Shown one piece after another: positions 10,511 through 21,482 of a stretch of DNA of 64,000 nucleotides (its first letter is position 1; each line of letters opens with the position of its first letter). The DNA is from Paralithodes platypus (Eukaryota > Arthropoda > Malacostraca > Decapoda > Lithodidae). The notes below the pieces were generated by a model. The model had not been told where the DNA came from. It ran no database searches and worked only from the letters and a program-made list of their open reading frames with translations. The DNA lies in NCBI GenBank assembly GCA_032716605.1, contig CM064545.1, positions 10,197,564 to 10,261,563 of the forward strand, written 5' to 3'. Made by a program: the position numbers and the translations under genes.

Positions 10511-10880
10511 TAGAAAGTTTTAATTTTGAAAGTATCATATAGGCCTAGACTAAATTTAGCCTACAATAAAATGTTATTAAATTTTGATCTGAAGCTAGGC
10601 CTTTATTCTGAGCATTAAAATTAATAGGCCTAGGCTACTTTCTATTAAATTACTTAATCTATCTAAAGTAGACCTATCTAGGCATTCATAGCCTATTGCC
10701 ATTCCCAAAGGGGTGACCACGAATAAATCGCCTCCTTGCACCTCTGTGATCCGGCGTACCTCCTCCTGAATGGTGCAGAATTGCGAATACTGATTATTAC
10801 TGAAGCACTCTCCCCTTAAACAAGTTGCCCCAACGTTTTACTGCCCATGTGGACAAACTAAGTGGCCTATGCTATATATA

Positions 10881-10960
10881 TTAACCCTTTCACTACGGGT
10901 GACGTTCTGGAATGTTTTGGCAATTTACAGCAATTTCCAAGCTTTAAAAGCCTGTATGTA
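10881..10960 (+). repeat. Fragment of the copy A/B MITE inside hAT
   Basis: TTAACCCTTTCACTACGGGT and the next ~60 bases match the left end of MITE copies A and B, then similarity stops. Confidence 0.7.
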
Positions 10961-11510
10961 TATCCTTGAGGTCCATGGAAGTTGGGCAACATTATATTTA
11001 AGTAAATATATATATTTATTGACATTAGAGATTGAATTTATTGATTTACCCTTGATTCTGTAGTTTAAATTTAAAATTATTAAAAAACGGTTTGCGTTTG
11101 CATATTTGCATTTGAGGACTAGAAATTTCACAAGGTTTGCACATTTGTGTTTGCTGAAGTTATGTCTGGGTTTGCTGATTTGTGTTTGCTGACTTGACTT
11201 TTTGTTTGTGGTGCCCAGCTCTGCCTAAATAGCCCAAACATAGCCGCAGCCAAAGGGTAAATAACAATCGTCATGTATGTAATTTGTTGTGAGGGTATGC
11301 CCCACTATACTATCAATGGAAACCATAACGTAAAATAACATGTAATAAACAAAATAACTTCACTCAACAACCTTGTTTATGATTAGCTCTTACTTACACT
11401 ACTCTCTCTCTGAAGGCAAGTTTTCTCGACTGTTTGCTCATTACCATCGTAATGTCCTAATTAGGTAACATGATACTTCAACCGATTGTAACTCTCTCTT
11501 ACACACATAC

Positions 11511-11545
11511 CTTTACACACACACGCACACACATACGCGCACACG
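11511..11545 (+). repeat. CA-rich microsatellite
   Basis: Imperfect CA repeats directly precede the first SINE. Confidence 0.7.
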
Positions 11546-12540
11546 GGTTGCTGTGTTCCCGTGGTCTAAGGCACTGTACTGTGGTCTTGCGGTGACCGCG
11601 GCGCGAGGGTTCAAATCCATCAGAATCCTAAAGGTTATATCAGCCATGGCAGGGTTCAAATCAATCATAATCCTAAAGGTTTACCAGCCATAGCAGGGTT
11701 CAAATCCATCAGAATCCTAACGTTTTTATCAGCCATAGCAGGGTTCAAATCCATCAGAATCCTAAAGGTTTTATCAGCCATAGCAGGGTTCAAATCCATC
11801 AGAATCCTAAAGTTTTTATCAGCCATAGCAGGGTTCAAATCCATCAGAATCCTAAAGGTTTTATCAGCCATTGCAGGGTTCAAATCCATCAGAATCCTAA
11901 AGGTTTTGTCAGCCATGGCAAGGTTCAAATCCATCAGAATCCTAAAGGTTTTATCAGCCATAGCAGGGTTCAAATCCATCAAAATCCTAAAGGTTTTATC
12001 AGCCATAGCAGGGTTCAAATCCATCAGAATCCTAAAGGTTTTGTCAGCCATGGCAAGGTTCAAATCCATCAGAATCGTAAAGGTTTTATCAGCCATAGCA
12101 GGGTTCAAATCCATCAGAATTCTAAAGGATTTTTCAGCCATAGCAGGGTTCAAATCCATCAGAATCCTAAAGGTTTTATCAGCCATAGCAGGGTTCAAAT
12201 CCATCAGAATCCTAAAGGTTTTATCAGCCATGGCAGGGTTCAAATCCATCAGAATCCTAAAGGTTTTATCAGCCATAGCGACGGAGAGAATTGTATCGTT
12301 GTTCCTCCCTAACTACGCTGCCATCAGCCTATGTTAGCCTAGACATCTCACCAATACAAAGTGCATCTGCGTATGTACTTGGTGGAAAGTCAGGCACCTC
12401 ACGGTCGCCAAAGGTTGCATGTGACCTAGTCGTTAAGGTAGAATAAGTATTGTACTGTACCTAGGTTTAAGAAAAACTCTGTATATATTCAGCCCCAGCT
12501 CTGCAATGAACAAAAAACCGACAATTATTATTATTTATTA
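11545..12540 (+). mobile_element. tRNA-related SINE, copy 1, with expanded B-box array
   Basis: The head and tail match the SINEs at 12552 and 12997. The head has a tRNA-like leader with GTGGTCTAAGGC and a B box GGGTTCAAATCC. The body includes CCTCCCTAACTA, CACGGTCGCCAAAGG and GTACCTAGGTTTAAG. The tail is ATT-rich. Between head and body sits a 45-bp array that is absent from the other two copies, so this copy is about 1 kb instead of ~360 bp. Confidence 0.85.
11609..12283 (+). repeat. 45-bp tandem array, 15 copies of a Pol III B-box motif
   Basis: The phrase GTTCAAATC(C/A) recurs at 11609, 11654, 11698, 11743 and then every 45 bases to about 12238. Each unit also has ATCAGAATCCTAAAGG and CAGCCATAGCAG. 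GGTTCAAATCC differs by one base from the Pol III B-box consensus. The long ORFs across the array on both strands are by-products of the 45-bp period. Confidence 0.92.
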
Positions 12541-12551
12541 TTACTATTACG

Positions 12552-12897
12552 AGTCAGGTTAGTCGAGTGGTCTAGGGCGCTGTGCGCTGACCGCGAGGTC
12601 GAGGGTTTCAATCCCCCAGAATCCTACAGGTTTTTTCAGCTATCCCGATAAAGAGGATTGTATCGTGGTCCCTTCCTAGCCATGTTGCTCAACTATCAGC
12701 CTGTGTTAGCCTACACGTACTTTTCACAAGTGCATTTGTGAATGTACTATGGTGAGAACTCTGCATCTCAAGGTCACCAAAGGTCGCATGTGACCTCGTA
12801 GTTAAGGTAGAAAAAGCATCGTACTGTACCTAGGTTAAGAAAAAACCTAGATTTTCAGCCTCACGACTGCAAGAAAACAATAAACTGACAAATATTA

Positions 12898-12905
<8 letters not shown>
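12552..12905 (+). mobile_element. tRNA-Leu-like SINE, copy 2
   Basis: The head GTCAGGTTAGTCGAGTGGTC contains an A-box-like TAGTCGAGTGG and is followed by GAGGGTTTCAATCC as a B box. The pattern resembles the 5' half of tRNA-Leu, an inferred origin. The body and ATT-rich tail match copies 1 and 3. Confidence 0.85.
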
Positions 12906-12929
<24 letters not shown>

Positions 12930-12959
12930 CCAACCACACGCACACCCACACCCACACCC

Positions 12960-12993
<34 letters not shown>
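12893..12993 (+). repeat. ATT and CA microsatellites
   Basis: A SINE-tail ATT run is followed by a long CA run up to the next SINE. Confidence 0.8.
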
Positions 12994-12995
<2 letters not shown>

Positions 12996-12996
12996 T

Positions 12997-13360
12997 GGGT
13001 TGCTGCGGTCCCGTGATCTAATGCACTGTAATGTGGTATCTCGCTAATCGCGGGGCGAGGGTTCGAATCCATCAGAATACTAAAGTTTTTTTGGGCCATA
13101 GTGACGGAAAGAATTGCATCGTGGTACCTCCCTAACTAAGCTGCTATCAGCCTGTGTTAGCCCACATATCTCCTCACCAATACAGAGTGCATATGCGTAT
13201 GTACTTGGTAGGAAGCCAGGCACCTCACGGTCGCCAAAGGTCGCATGTGACCTCATAGTTAAGGTAGAATAAGTATTGTTCTGTACCTAGGTTTAAGAAA
13301 AACTCTGTAGATTTTCAGCCTCAGGGCTGCAATGAACAATAAACCAACAATTATTATAAT
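12997..13360 (+). mobile_element. tRNA-related SINE, copy 3
   Basis: It starts GGGTTGCTGCGGTCCCGTG as copy 1 does, has a near-perfect B box GGGTTCGAATCC, and shares the full body. It ends in ATT-rich sequence and a CA/TA microsatellite (13371-13403). Confidence 0.85.
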
Positions 13361-13367
13361 CATTATA

Positions 13368-13403
<36 letters not shown>

Positions 13404-14109
13404 TATATTCTCGTCCTCAGGCAAACATCATGACCTGTTAAGCATGGAGCAGATGACTTTAATATAAATATACAACTAGTGGATCTAGAGTTCTAGACAA
13501 TTAAGCGAATTGTCGGTAATCGAATCATAATAGTTCGCTTGGTAAATAGAAAGCATACACCAAAAACATACCGTACACTTAAAAGTAATTAGTCTCTAAA
13601 CTTTGTTTGACGTTGAACTTTGAAAATAACAAACTTATAATGGGTTTGGCATCCTCTACCCAACCTTAGCAGTTTCTGTCTGTCTATTTTACTGTCCTAC
13701 ATTTCCTTCTGGGGTCAGGGGGCTAGGAATCCTCCACCCCTTGTATAATTCTCCTACTCGACGAGACAGAGAAAGGGGCAAGGGAACACGAAAGTGGTCC
13801 CGGACCGTGAGAATAGGAACTTCAAATGTTGTTTCTGTTCGGGCTATGTCTCGTGTCGGTCAACCCTAGCAATGGGGTATGTGCCTGAGTATATACATAC
13901 ATACTGTACATACATTGCTTGACGTTAATACCTCATCCATTGACCATGGCATGAAGAGGTCACCAAGAACAATAATAATAAGCTTAACAAGGTACAAACA
14001 AACACATACAGACATTCCCTTTCACTGGACTCTCATTTACACACGGAATGTGAATGAAACTAACTAAATGGCGCTCTGTAGGGGGAAGCATAATATTTGT
14101 TGGGTGATA
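13404..14109. other. No recognised feature
   Basis: Mixed-composition sequence without a supported ORF or repeat. I see nothing I can name. Confidence 0.5.
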
Positions 14110-14435
14110 TTGTCATACAGTATATTTATTATTTCTTAGTTTCCTTCCCAGACCTCCATCAAACATCCATTAGATCCCCCTTCGAGATTAAATTGTAAAT
14201 TTTTCGATATACAAATGTCACGGCCAAAAGCCGGTTCCTCCACAATTACAGGCTCGCTATCGCTCGCCAGGAAAAAAACGAGAAAGATCTTAATATTGAC
14301 AAAGAAATGGAGCGAAAAGTCTTAAAATCGACAAACTAATGGGGCAAACGTCATAAAATCTCAAAACTAATAGGGCTAGATATGAGGAAGAAGGGGGACC
14401 AGAAAAGTTACCCATCTCCCCTTAAAGTACTTAAC
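14110..14435 (+). repeat. Second fragment of the foldback family
   Basis: It shares CAGACCTCCATCAA, GCTATCGCTCGCCAGGAAAA and GACCAGAAAA plus CCCATCTCCCCTT with the inverted-repeat element and its right flank (6860-7090 and 7990-8040). It is more diverged and lacks the second arm. Confidence 0.65.
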
Positions 14436-14632
14436 CTATTATGAAAACTACCTAATTTACTAATTGAGATAATCAATAGCGCCACCTAAATCCATCTAAG
14501 TAGGAAACATAATAGTTAAGATGGTCCTGTGGTAGTAATAAGGGTTAGGTGAGGGGGTGCGAAGCCTGTTAATTAAGGCCTTTTTTTAAACTGAAAAAAA
14601 TCGTCTAACAGTAGCCAGAATAAATGTATAAA

Positions 14633-15104
14633 GACGTCGCCGCTACAGAAGGGTATAAACAGCATAAGCACGTCTAATTTATAATGACGTCGCCGGTACA
14701 GAAGGGTATAAACAGTATAAGCACGTCTAATTTATAATGACGTTGCCGGTACAGAAGGGTATAAACAGCATAAGCACATCTAATTTATAATGACGTCGCC
14801 GGTACAGAAGGGTATAAACAGCATAAGCACGTCTAATTTATAAAGACGTCGCTGGTACAGAAGGGTATAAACAGCATAAGCACGTCTAATTTATAATGAC
14901 GTCGCCGGTACAGAAGGGTATCAACAGCATAAGCACGTCTAATTTATAAAGACGTCGCCGGTACAGAAGGGTATAAACAGCATAAGCACGTCTAATTTAT
15001 AATGACGTCGCCGGTACAGAAGAGTATAAACAGCATAAGCACGTCTAATTTATAAAGACGTCGCCGGTACACAAGGGTATAAACAGCATAAGCACGTCTA
15101 ATTT
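14633..15104 (+). repeat. 53-bp satellite, ~9 units
   Basis: Units begin GACGTCGCCGGTACAGAAGG and continue GTATAAACAGCATAAGCACG then TCTAATTTATAA. Starts at 14633 and 14686 fix the 53-bp period. Units differ by only a few bases, pointing to recent amplification. Confidence 0.92.
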
Positions 15105-15224
15105 TAGCCAGCATCAGAGGTAAAATGGGGTCATCATGCTGAAGGGGTTAAACATTAATTTCAGAATTCCTGACCGCAGAGTTTGGTATGCGGTTTTATT
15201 GGTGCCAGGTCAGTTGAACCAGTG

Positions 15225-16395
15225 CAACTTCAACCAGTGCCACCTTAACCAGTGTCAACTCAACCAGTAACCATATCAACCAGTGACCATCTCAACCAGT
15301 GCCAACTCAACCAGTGCCATCTTAACCAGTGCTAACTCAACCAGTGACAACTCAACCAGTGCCAACTCAACCAGTGACCATCTCAACCAGTGACCATCTC
15401 AACCAGTACCATCTCAACCAGTGCTAACTCAACCAGTGCTAACTCAACCAGTGCCAACTTAACCAGTGCCATCTCAACAAGTGCTAACTCAACCAGTGTC
15501 ATCTCAACCAGTGCCAACTCAACCAGTGCCAACTCAACCAGTGACAACTCAAGCAGTGCCAACTCAACCAGTGACCATCTTAACCAGTGTCAACTCAACC
15601 AGTGCCATCTCAACCAGTGCCACTCAACCAGTGACAACTCAACCAGTGCCAACTCAACCAGTGACCATCTTAACCAGTGTCAACTCAACCAGTACCATCT
15701 CAACCAGTGCTAACTCAACCAGTGCCAACTCAACCAGTGCTATCTCAACCAGCGCCATCTCAACCAGTGCTAACTCAACCAGTGCCAACTCAACCATTGT
15801 AATCTCAACCAGTGTCAACTCAACCAGTGCCATCTCAACCAGTGTCAACTCAACCAGTGACCATCTCAACCAGTACCACCTCAACCAGTGACCATCTCAA
15901 CCAGTGACCATCTCAACCAGTACTATTTCAACCAGTGCTATCTCAACCAGTGACCATCTCAACCAGTGCCAACTCAACCAGTGACCATCTCAACCAGTGC
16001 TAACTTAACCAGTACTATTTCAACCAGTGACCATCTCAACCAGTACCACCTCAACCAGTGCCAACTCAACCAGTGACCATCTCAACCAGTACTATTTCAA
16101 CCAGTGCTATCTCAACCAGTGCTAACTCAACCAGTGACCAACTCAACCAGTGACCATCTCAACCAGTAGCAACTCAACCAGTGACCATCTCAACCAGAAG
16201 CAATTCAACCAGTGATCATCTCAACCAGTAGCAACTCAACCAGTGACTACCTCAACCAGTGACAACTCAACCAGTGACAACTCAACTAGTGACAACTCAA
16301 CCAGTGGCAATTCAACCAGTGACAACTCAACCAGTGACTATTTCAACCAGTGACCACCTCAACCAGTGACTATCTCAAATAGTGCCTCTCAACCA
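15225..16395 (+). repeat. ~15-bp minisatellite, over 1.1 kb
   Basis: Variants of CAACCAGTGCCAACT and CAACCAGTGACCATCT repeat across the interval. Open frames rich in Thr, Ser and Asn or in Gln, Pro and Val arise in several phases and are not taken as genes. Confidence 0.92.
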
Positions 16396-16459
16396 GTGAT
16401 TATGTAGCCCCCAGTAGGCGTGGTGTAGTATTATAATGACGGTGTGTTTGTGCATGAAC

Positions 16460-16972
16460 ATCACAAAAGTGGTGATGATGGTGATTATGGTAATAGTAGT
16501 GATAGTGGTGTTGGTGGTGAGGATTTACAGTAACGATAATGATTATAGTAGTGATGGTGGTGGTAACCGGTAGTAGTTGCGATAGTGGTGGTGATTGTGT
16601 TAGTAGGATTGATGATGGCGATATTAGTAGTGATGCTGGTGATAGTAATATATATGGTGGTGGTGATTGTGGTAGTAAGGATAATGACTAGTTGTGATGA
16701 TAGTGATGATGGTGATTCTAATGATGAACATGTCATAAGTAGTGATGATGGTGACAATAATGATGATTAATGATAATGGTGATAATGATGATAGTAGTAG
16801 TGATGATTTAGATAGTAGTGGTGCTAGAAGTGATGATGGTGACAGTAGTGATGATTAATGATAGTGGTGACAATGATGATAGTAGTAGTGAAGATTTAGA
16901 CAGTAATAGTGCTAGTAGTGATGATGGTGACAGTAGTGATGATTAACGTTAATGGAGAAGATGATGATGATG
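16460..16972 (+). repeat. GTG/GAT-type triplet repeat, left block
   Basis: Long runs of GTGATGATG, GTAGTGATG and similar. A LINE-A copy interrupts the block and the repeat resumes at 18067. Confidence 0.88.
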
Positions 16973-17964
16973 ATTTCCTTTCCGGCCGTTCCATACCTGC
17001 GGTTGTGGACGGCCATCGCTCAATTCCTCATCCTATCAACTCTGGTGTTCCTCAGGGTTCTGTCCTATCTCCTATTCTCTTTCTAATTTTCATAAATGAT
17101 CTTCTCTACTGTACATCTAGTCCCATCCATTCATATGCAGACGACTCTACTTTACACAACTCAATTAGTTTTCCAGAACGCCCCAGCCAGCAATCCCTCA
17201 AAAGTAAACGTACTGAAGCCATAAATTTTTTATCTTCTGATCTAGCTACTATTTCCAATTGGGGTAGAGAAAACCTTGTTACATTTAATGCTTCCAAAAC
17301 TCAATTTATTCATCTTACCCATCAGGAACCTCCAGAGGACTATCCCTTATTCATCGACAATACAAAAATCAACCCTTCATCTTCCCTCAATGTTCTCGGT
17401 GTCTCTTTTTCTTCTGCTCTCACTTGGAAGGACCATATTACCAGTTTCGCTAAGGCAGTCTCTCAGAAGCTGGGTGTGTTCAACCGCCTCAAGGGGTTCT
17501 TTACCCCTGTGCAGCTACTTGCTCTGTACAGGGGCACAGTGCGTCCTTGTATGGAGTATTGTTCACATGTGTGGAGAGGATCCTTTCACACCGCACTCCT
17601 AGATAAAGTAGAAAGGAAAGCTTTTCGTATAATTAACACCCGTCCACTCACCAATTCTCTGCAATCTCTCTCTCTTCGCCGCAATGTTGCATCTCTCTCA
17701 CTATTCTATCGCTACTACAATAATCAGTGTTCCTCGGAGCTTTCCCGGTGTATACCACCTCCTCTACGTAGGGTACGTAGTACCCGCCTTGCAACACAAT
17801 CCCACCCCTACTCTGTGCAACTCTCCAACCCAAGAGTGAAATGCTATTCTCAGACTTTCTTCTATTCAACTGCTGAGCTCTGGAACTCTCTCCCAGAATC
17901 AGTCTTTCCCTCTTCCTATGACTTAAATTGCTTCAAACTCCGTGTGTCCAGGCATTTTAGATAG
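16973..17964 (+). pseudogene. LINE-A reverse transcriptase, C-terminal part
   Basis: About 330 codons are open without a break, from the RT palm to the C-terminus. SGVPQGSVLSP and SYADDSTLH are the conserved RT block and the catalytic YADD. The part after it (WGRENLVTFNASKTQ, RPCMEYCSHVW, LWNSLPESVF) is the usual LINE thumb and C-terminal region. The N-terminal RT blocks and endonuclease are missing through 5' truncation. The first ~20 codons of the open frame lie in the triplet repeat and are not part of the protein. Confidence 0.9.
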
Positions 17965-18066
17965 AACGTCCCTAGATTTCGGCCCTGTCACTTTTTGAAA
18001 TCTGGGGAGGTACTCGCTGCAGGCAGTTATGCCTTTTGTCTCCCTCATTCACATAGGAAAAACAAA
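16973..18066 (+). mobile_element. 5'-truncated LINE-A copy inserted in triplet repeat
   Basis: Sequence from TTTCCTTTCCGGCCG to CATTCACATAGGAAAAA matches the end of the LINE-A copy at 49861-53256. It begins inside the RT domain and ends at the same A-rich 3' tail. The flanks on both sides are the same GATGATG repeat. Confidence 0.92.
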
Positions 18067-18500
18067 AGTAGTGATGATTTAGATAGTAGTGCTAGTAGTG
18101 ATGATGGTGACAGTAGTGATGATTAATTATAATGGTGACGATGATGATAGTAGTAGTGATGATTTAGATAGTAGTAGTGCTAGTAGTGATGATGGTGATA
18201 GTAGTAGTGAGTATGGTGATACAGTAAAAAAAATAAAATAAATAAATACAAAAAAGGAAACATGCTTACATTACTGAAATGTTTGTGGACATGCAGTAAT
18301 GCAAGTAATGGTCACTCTTCTGTAAATCTAAAATGGCTTACTTAAGAATGGGAAAGGGGTGGGACCTTCTATTTTTTTTTTAAATGGTGATACAGTAGGT
18401 AGTAGTGATGGAGATCGTAGTAGTGATGATATAGTAGTAGTGATGATATAGTAGTAGTGATGATGGCGATAGTAGTAGTGATGATGATAGCAGATAGATT
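18067..18500 (+). repeat. GTG/GAT-type triplet repeat, right block
   Basis: The repeat continues after LINE-A, with a ~170-bp non-repetitive stretch around 18230-18380 and more GTAGTGATGAT up to about 18490. Confidence 0.8.
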
Positions 18501-18609
18501 TTAATGTTCCGTCATAGTGAACTGTGTTTGGGTGACATAGAAAATTTGCATTCCTCATTCTCTATTTTCTGAACTCCTGTGAATGTGCGTAATTTATATG
18601 CTCAACCTT

Positions 18610-20312
18610 AGAACATAAGAACATAAGAAAATGGGAGTCTGCAGAAAGCCGATTGGCCTAAGCAAGGCAGATCCCTGTCCCACACAACCCCAAATCAATT
18701 ACAAAGCCCAATTATAGGCTCAACACTCTAATACCCTGAGGATCATCTTATCAAAACGGTTAGAGATTAACGCAGGATTATGGGGGTCTGCAGAGCGCTG
18801 ATTGGCCCAACCCGGCTGATCCCCCTTCACACCCAACCCTTCTCGTCCATATGCTTATCCAATTTTATCTTAAAGCTCCCTACAGTTTTAGATCCCACTA
18901 TAGCACTTGGTAGTCCATTCCACCCATCTACAACTCTGTTACCAAACCAATATTTGCCTATATCTTTTCTGAAACGAAATTTATCTAATTTGAAACCATT
19001 GGTACGAGTTCTTTCGCTATCACTGAGCTTTAGTACATTTGTCATGTCCCCTTTGTTAATCCCACTAACCCACTTGAACACCTCTATCATATCCCCTCTA
19101 ACTCTGCGTCTCTCTAACGAATGTAAACCTAATTTCTTCACCTTTCTTCATACGGAAGATTTTCTAATATTATGGATCATTTTTGTCATTCTACGCTGTA
19201 CTCTCTCCAATGAATCTATGTCCATTCTGTAATAAGGACACCAAAATTGGACAGCATAATCCATATGGGGTCTCACTAATGACAAGTAAAGTTTTAAGAT
19301 AACATCAGCAGTTCTGTTACTCACACTCCTTGAGATGAACCCGAGAATCCTGTTTGCCTTATTACGAACGCCTATACACTGTTTTCTAGGCTTCAAATCA
19401 TTGCTAACAAACACCTAGATCTTTCTCGCAGTCTGAATTCTAATTCTAAATTAGCTAGAGTATATTTAACATTTGTTTGCATCTTCCCTATCTTTAATAC
19501 CTTGCATTTGTCAATGTTAAACTTCATCTGCCAATTTACTGACCATTCATGTAAGGTATCTAGATCCCTTTGGAGGCACTCTATATCGCTATCTGAATCA
19601 ATTGATCTCCCCATTTTAGTATCGTCTGCGAATTTACTTATCCTACTAGTTATACCTAAATCTAGGTCATTTATGTATATAAGAAACAACAGGGGACCTA
19701 ATACCGATCCCTGGGGGACACCACTTTTGACTGCTCCCCACTCTGACTTGGTACCATTTATGCTGACTCTCTGTTTCCTACCAATTAGCCATGACCTAAT
19801 CCATCCCAACAACGCCCCACCTATTCCATGTGCCTCCACCTTTCTCATCAATCTCTCATGAGGGACTCTGTCGAAAGCTTTACTGAAATCTAAATATATA
19901 ATATCGTATGCCTTGTCATTATCTACTGCTTCATATACCTCTGAGAAAAAACTAAGCAAATTAGTAAGGCAAGAACGTCCCTGTGTGAATCCATGCTGAG
20001 AAGAATTGATTAAGTTAAATGTTTCTAAGTGGTTTCTCATTTTCCTAGCAATAATTGACTCTAGTAGCTTTCCTATGATTGAAGTGAGACTAATGGGACG
20101 GTAATTGGATGCTATTGATTTATCACCTTTTTTGAAAATCGGAACTACATTTGCAAGCTTCCAAGCTTCTGGAACTATACCTGTTTCTAATGAATTGTTA
20201 AAAAGTAATGTTAATGGGTAACTTAACTCATCTCTGCATTCTTTTAATACTCTGGCATATACCTCATCGGGACCAGGCGATTTCTGAGGTTTCAGTCTTG
20301 AAAGTAATTAAT
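18610..20312 (-). mobile_element. 5'-truncated L2/CR1-like LINE (LINE-B1)
   Basis: On the minus strand the RT runs from about 20312 to 18830. The 3' end is a short tandem tail visible on the plus strand as AGAACATAAGAACATAAGA (18610). Short-repeat 3' tails rather than poly(A) are known for CR1/L2 LINEs. 5' truncation begins just before the KSPGPDEV block. Confidence 0.9.
18827..20312 (-). pseudogene. LINE-B1 reverse transcriptase, frameshifted
   Basis: RT blocks appear in order: KSPGPDEV, SNYRPISLTS, DFSKAFDRVPH, SGVPQGSVLGPLLFL and FADDTK. A frameshift near 19405 moves reading to 19148-19414 (NDLKPRKQC, RPHMDYAVQFW). A second near 19141 moves it to 18827-19141 (WNGLPSAIVGS). All parts are in the right order. 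There is no endonuclease because of truncation. Confidence 0.9.
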
Positions 20313-20659
20313 AAATATCGATGGTCCTGAAGACTATTTCCATGTTAATCTTTGTTCCTGATGTGTGATTAATGATTTCAGTATTATGAAAGCCATGAGT
20401 GCATAATCTCCATACATTGGTTTATTTGCTGTGTAATTATTATTCTTCCCTTTAGGTATTGCATATAAAACTTGAGTCAGAAAAATATTACAACAGACTC
20501 ATCTATGTATTCTTGTGCACAAATATAACATATAACCTCTTCTGAATGTATGATTTGCCTTGCTTCTACGCTGTGCATGTATATTGAATATCCTATTCCC
20601 GTTTGGTGAACCTAAACTACTTATTTTTGCCAAGCATAATAAAAAACACCATATGTTTT
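20313..20659. other. No recognised feature
   Basis: AT-rich sequence between LINE-B1 and the next triplet repeat. I see nothing I can name. Confidence 0.5.
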
Positions 20660-21215
20660 TCCCCTACTACTAACACAATCAACACCAACATCAATACCGG
20701 TAGCCTACTACTACTGCATTCACCACCACCGTCACTGCTACCACCACAATCACCATTATTGCTACTATAATCACCACCATTAATATTATACCACTACAAT
20801 CATCAGTATTCCTACTACCAACATAATCATCACTACTACTACAATCACATCCATCATCCCTGCCACCACAATCAACACTACTACCACCACTTTCATCACT
20901 ATTACTACACCAATCCCCACCACCAGCACTAAGCACTATACTACCACCATCACCATCATTACTACTACCACAACAAGGACCACCACCATCATTACTACTA
21001 CCAGTGACCACCAACATCACTAGTACTACCACAATCACCAACATCATTACCCCTACTACCACCATCATCACAACCTCTACTAGTACCTCCAATTACCACC
21101 ACCATCACTACTACAATCACCATCACCTCTATTATTCCACAATGACCAACCTCATTACAACTACCAAATTCACCAGCATCATCACTTCTACCATCACAAT
21201 CGCCACCAGTGGGGA
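20660..21215 (+). repeat. CAC/ACT-type triplet repeat
   Basis: Runs of CACCACCATCATCACTACTA. It is the complement type of the repeat at 16460-18500, so the two blocks could pair as an inverted repeat around LINE-B1. Confidence 0.85.
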
Positions 21216-21482
21216 AGGTGATTGTAGATGTGTTGTACGGACAGTATGGAACGTGTTGGTGGACGTCCTAGCTCCGCCCACTAGCTTTATCTGGACCAAT
21301 GAGAGATCTTGGAACATGAACCATTCACGAATGTGCGTATTCATAGCATACTATGATCAAACTTTATCAGTAGGCGACAGACCTTCGTTGAGCTTGCACT
21401 GCCTTCCCACATGACAATTTTGTCATTTTTCCTGCATTTTACATATATTTCCAGCTAATGTATTGTCTTGTTTTCTGAAATT

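Larger units (their letters stand above)
9190..11231. mobile_element. Non-autonomous hAT element (2026 bp) with perfect TSD
   Basis: The element runs 9198-11223. It has perfect 13-bp terminal inverted repeats (CAGAGCTGGGCAC) and a perfect 8-bp target duplication CCTAAATA at 9190-9197 and 11224-11231, both hallmarks of hAT elements. Short subterminal motifs with TTTGC/GCAAA recur near both ends, as in hAT transposase binding regions. It contains no transposase catalytic domain. It holds a small ORF, a tandem repeat and a fragment of the neighbouring MITE family. Confidence 0.93.
8799..11261. mobile_element. TTAA-flanked MITE, copy B, split by a hAT element
   Basis: Sequence from 8803 follows copy A closely up to 9197, breaks at a hAT insertion, and resumes at 11224 to the end near 11257. 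The left flank is TTAA (8799-8802). The right flank has decayed to TAAA. The left end begins CACTTT where copy A has CCCTTT. Confidence 0.85.

Noticed and set aside
11665..12337. Long repetitive ORFs on both strands (MADKTFRILMDLNPA-type and its mirror)
   Set aside because: They are by-products of a 45-bp (15-codon) tandem repeat, which keeps all frames in phase. The DNA is a SINE expansion.
12552..13060. Functional tRNA genes
   Set aside because: The tRNA-like heads lack a foldable acceptor stem and 3' half, and continue into a SINE body.
15390..15891. Thr/Ser/Asn-rich and Gln/Pro/Val-rich ORFs, mucin-like
   Set aside because: They appear in several frames and on both strands because of the ~15-bp minisatellite.
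18780..19232. 150-codon plus-strand ORF
   Set aside because: Antisense shadow of the LINE-B1 reverse transcriptase.
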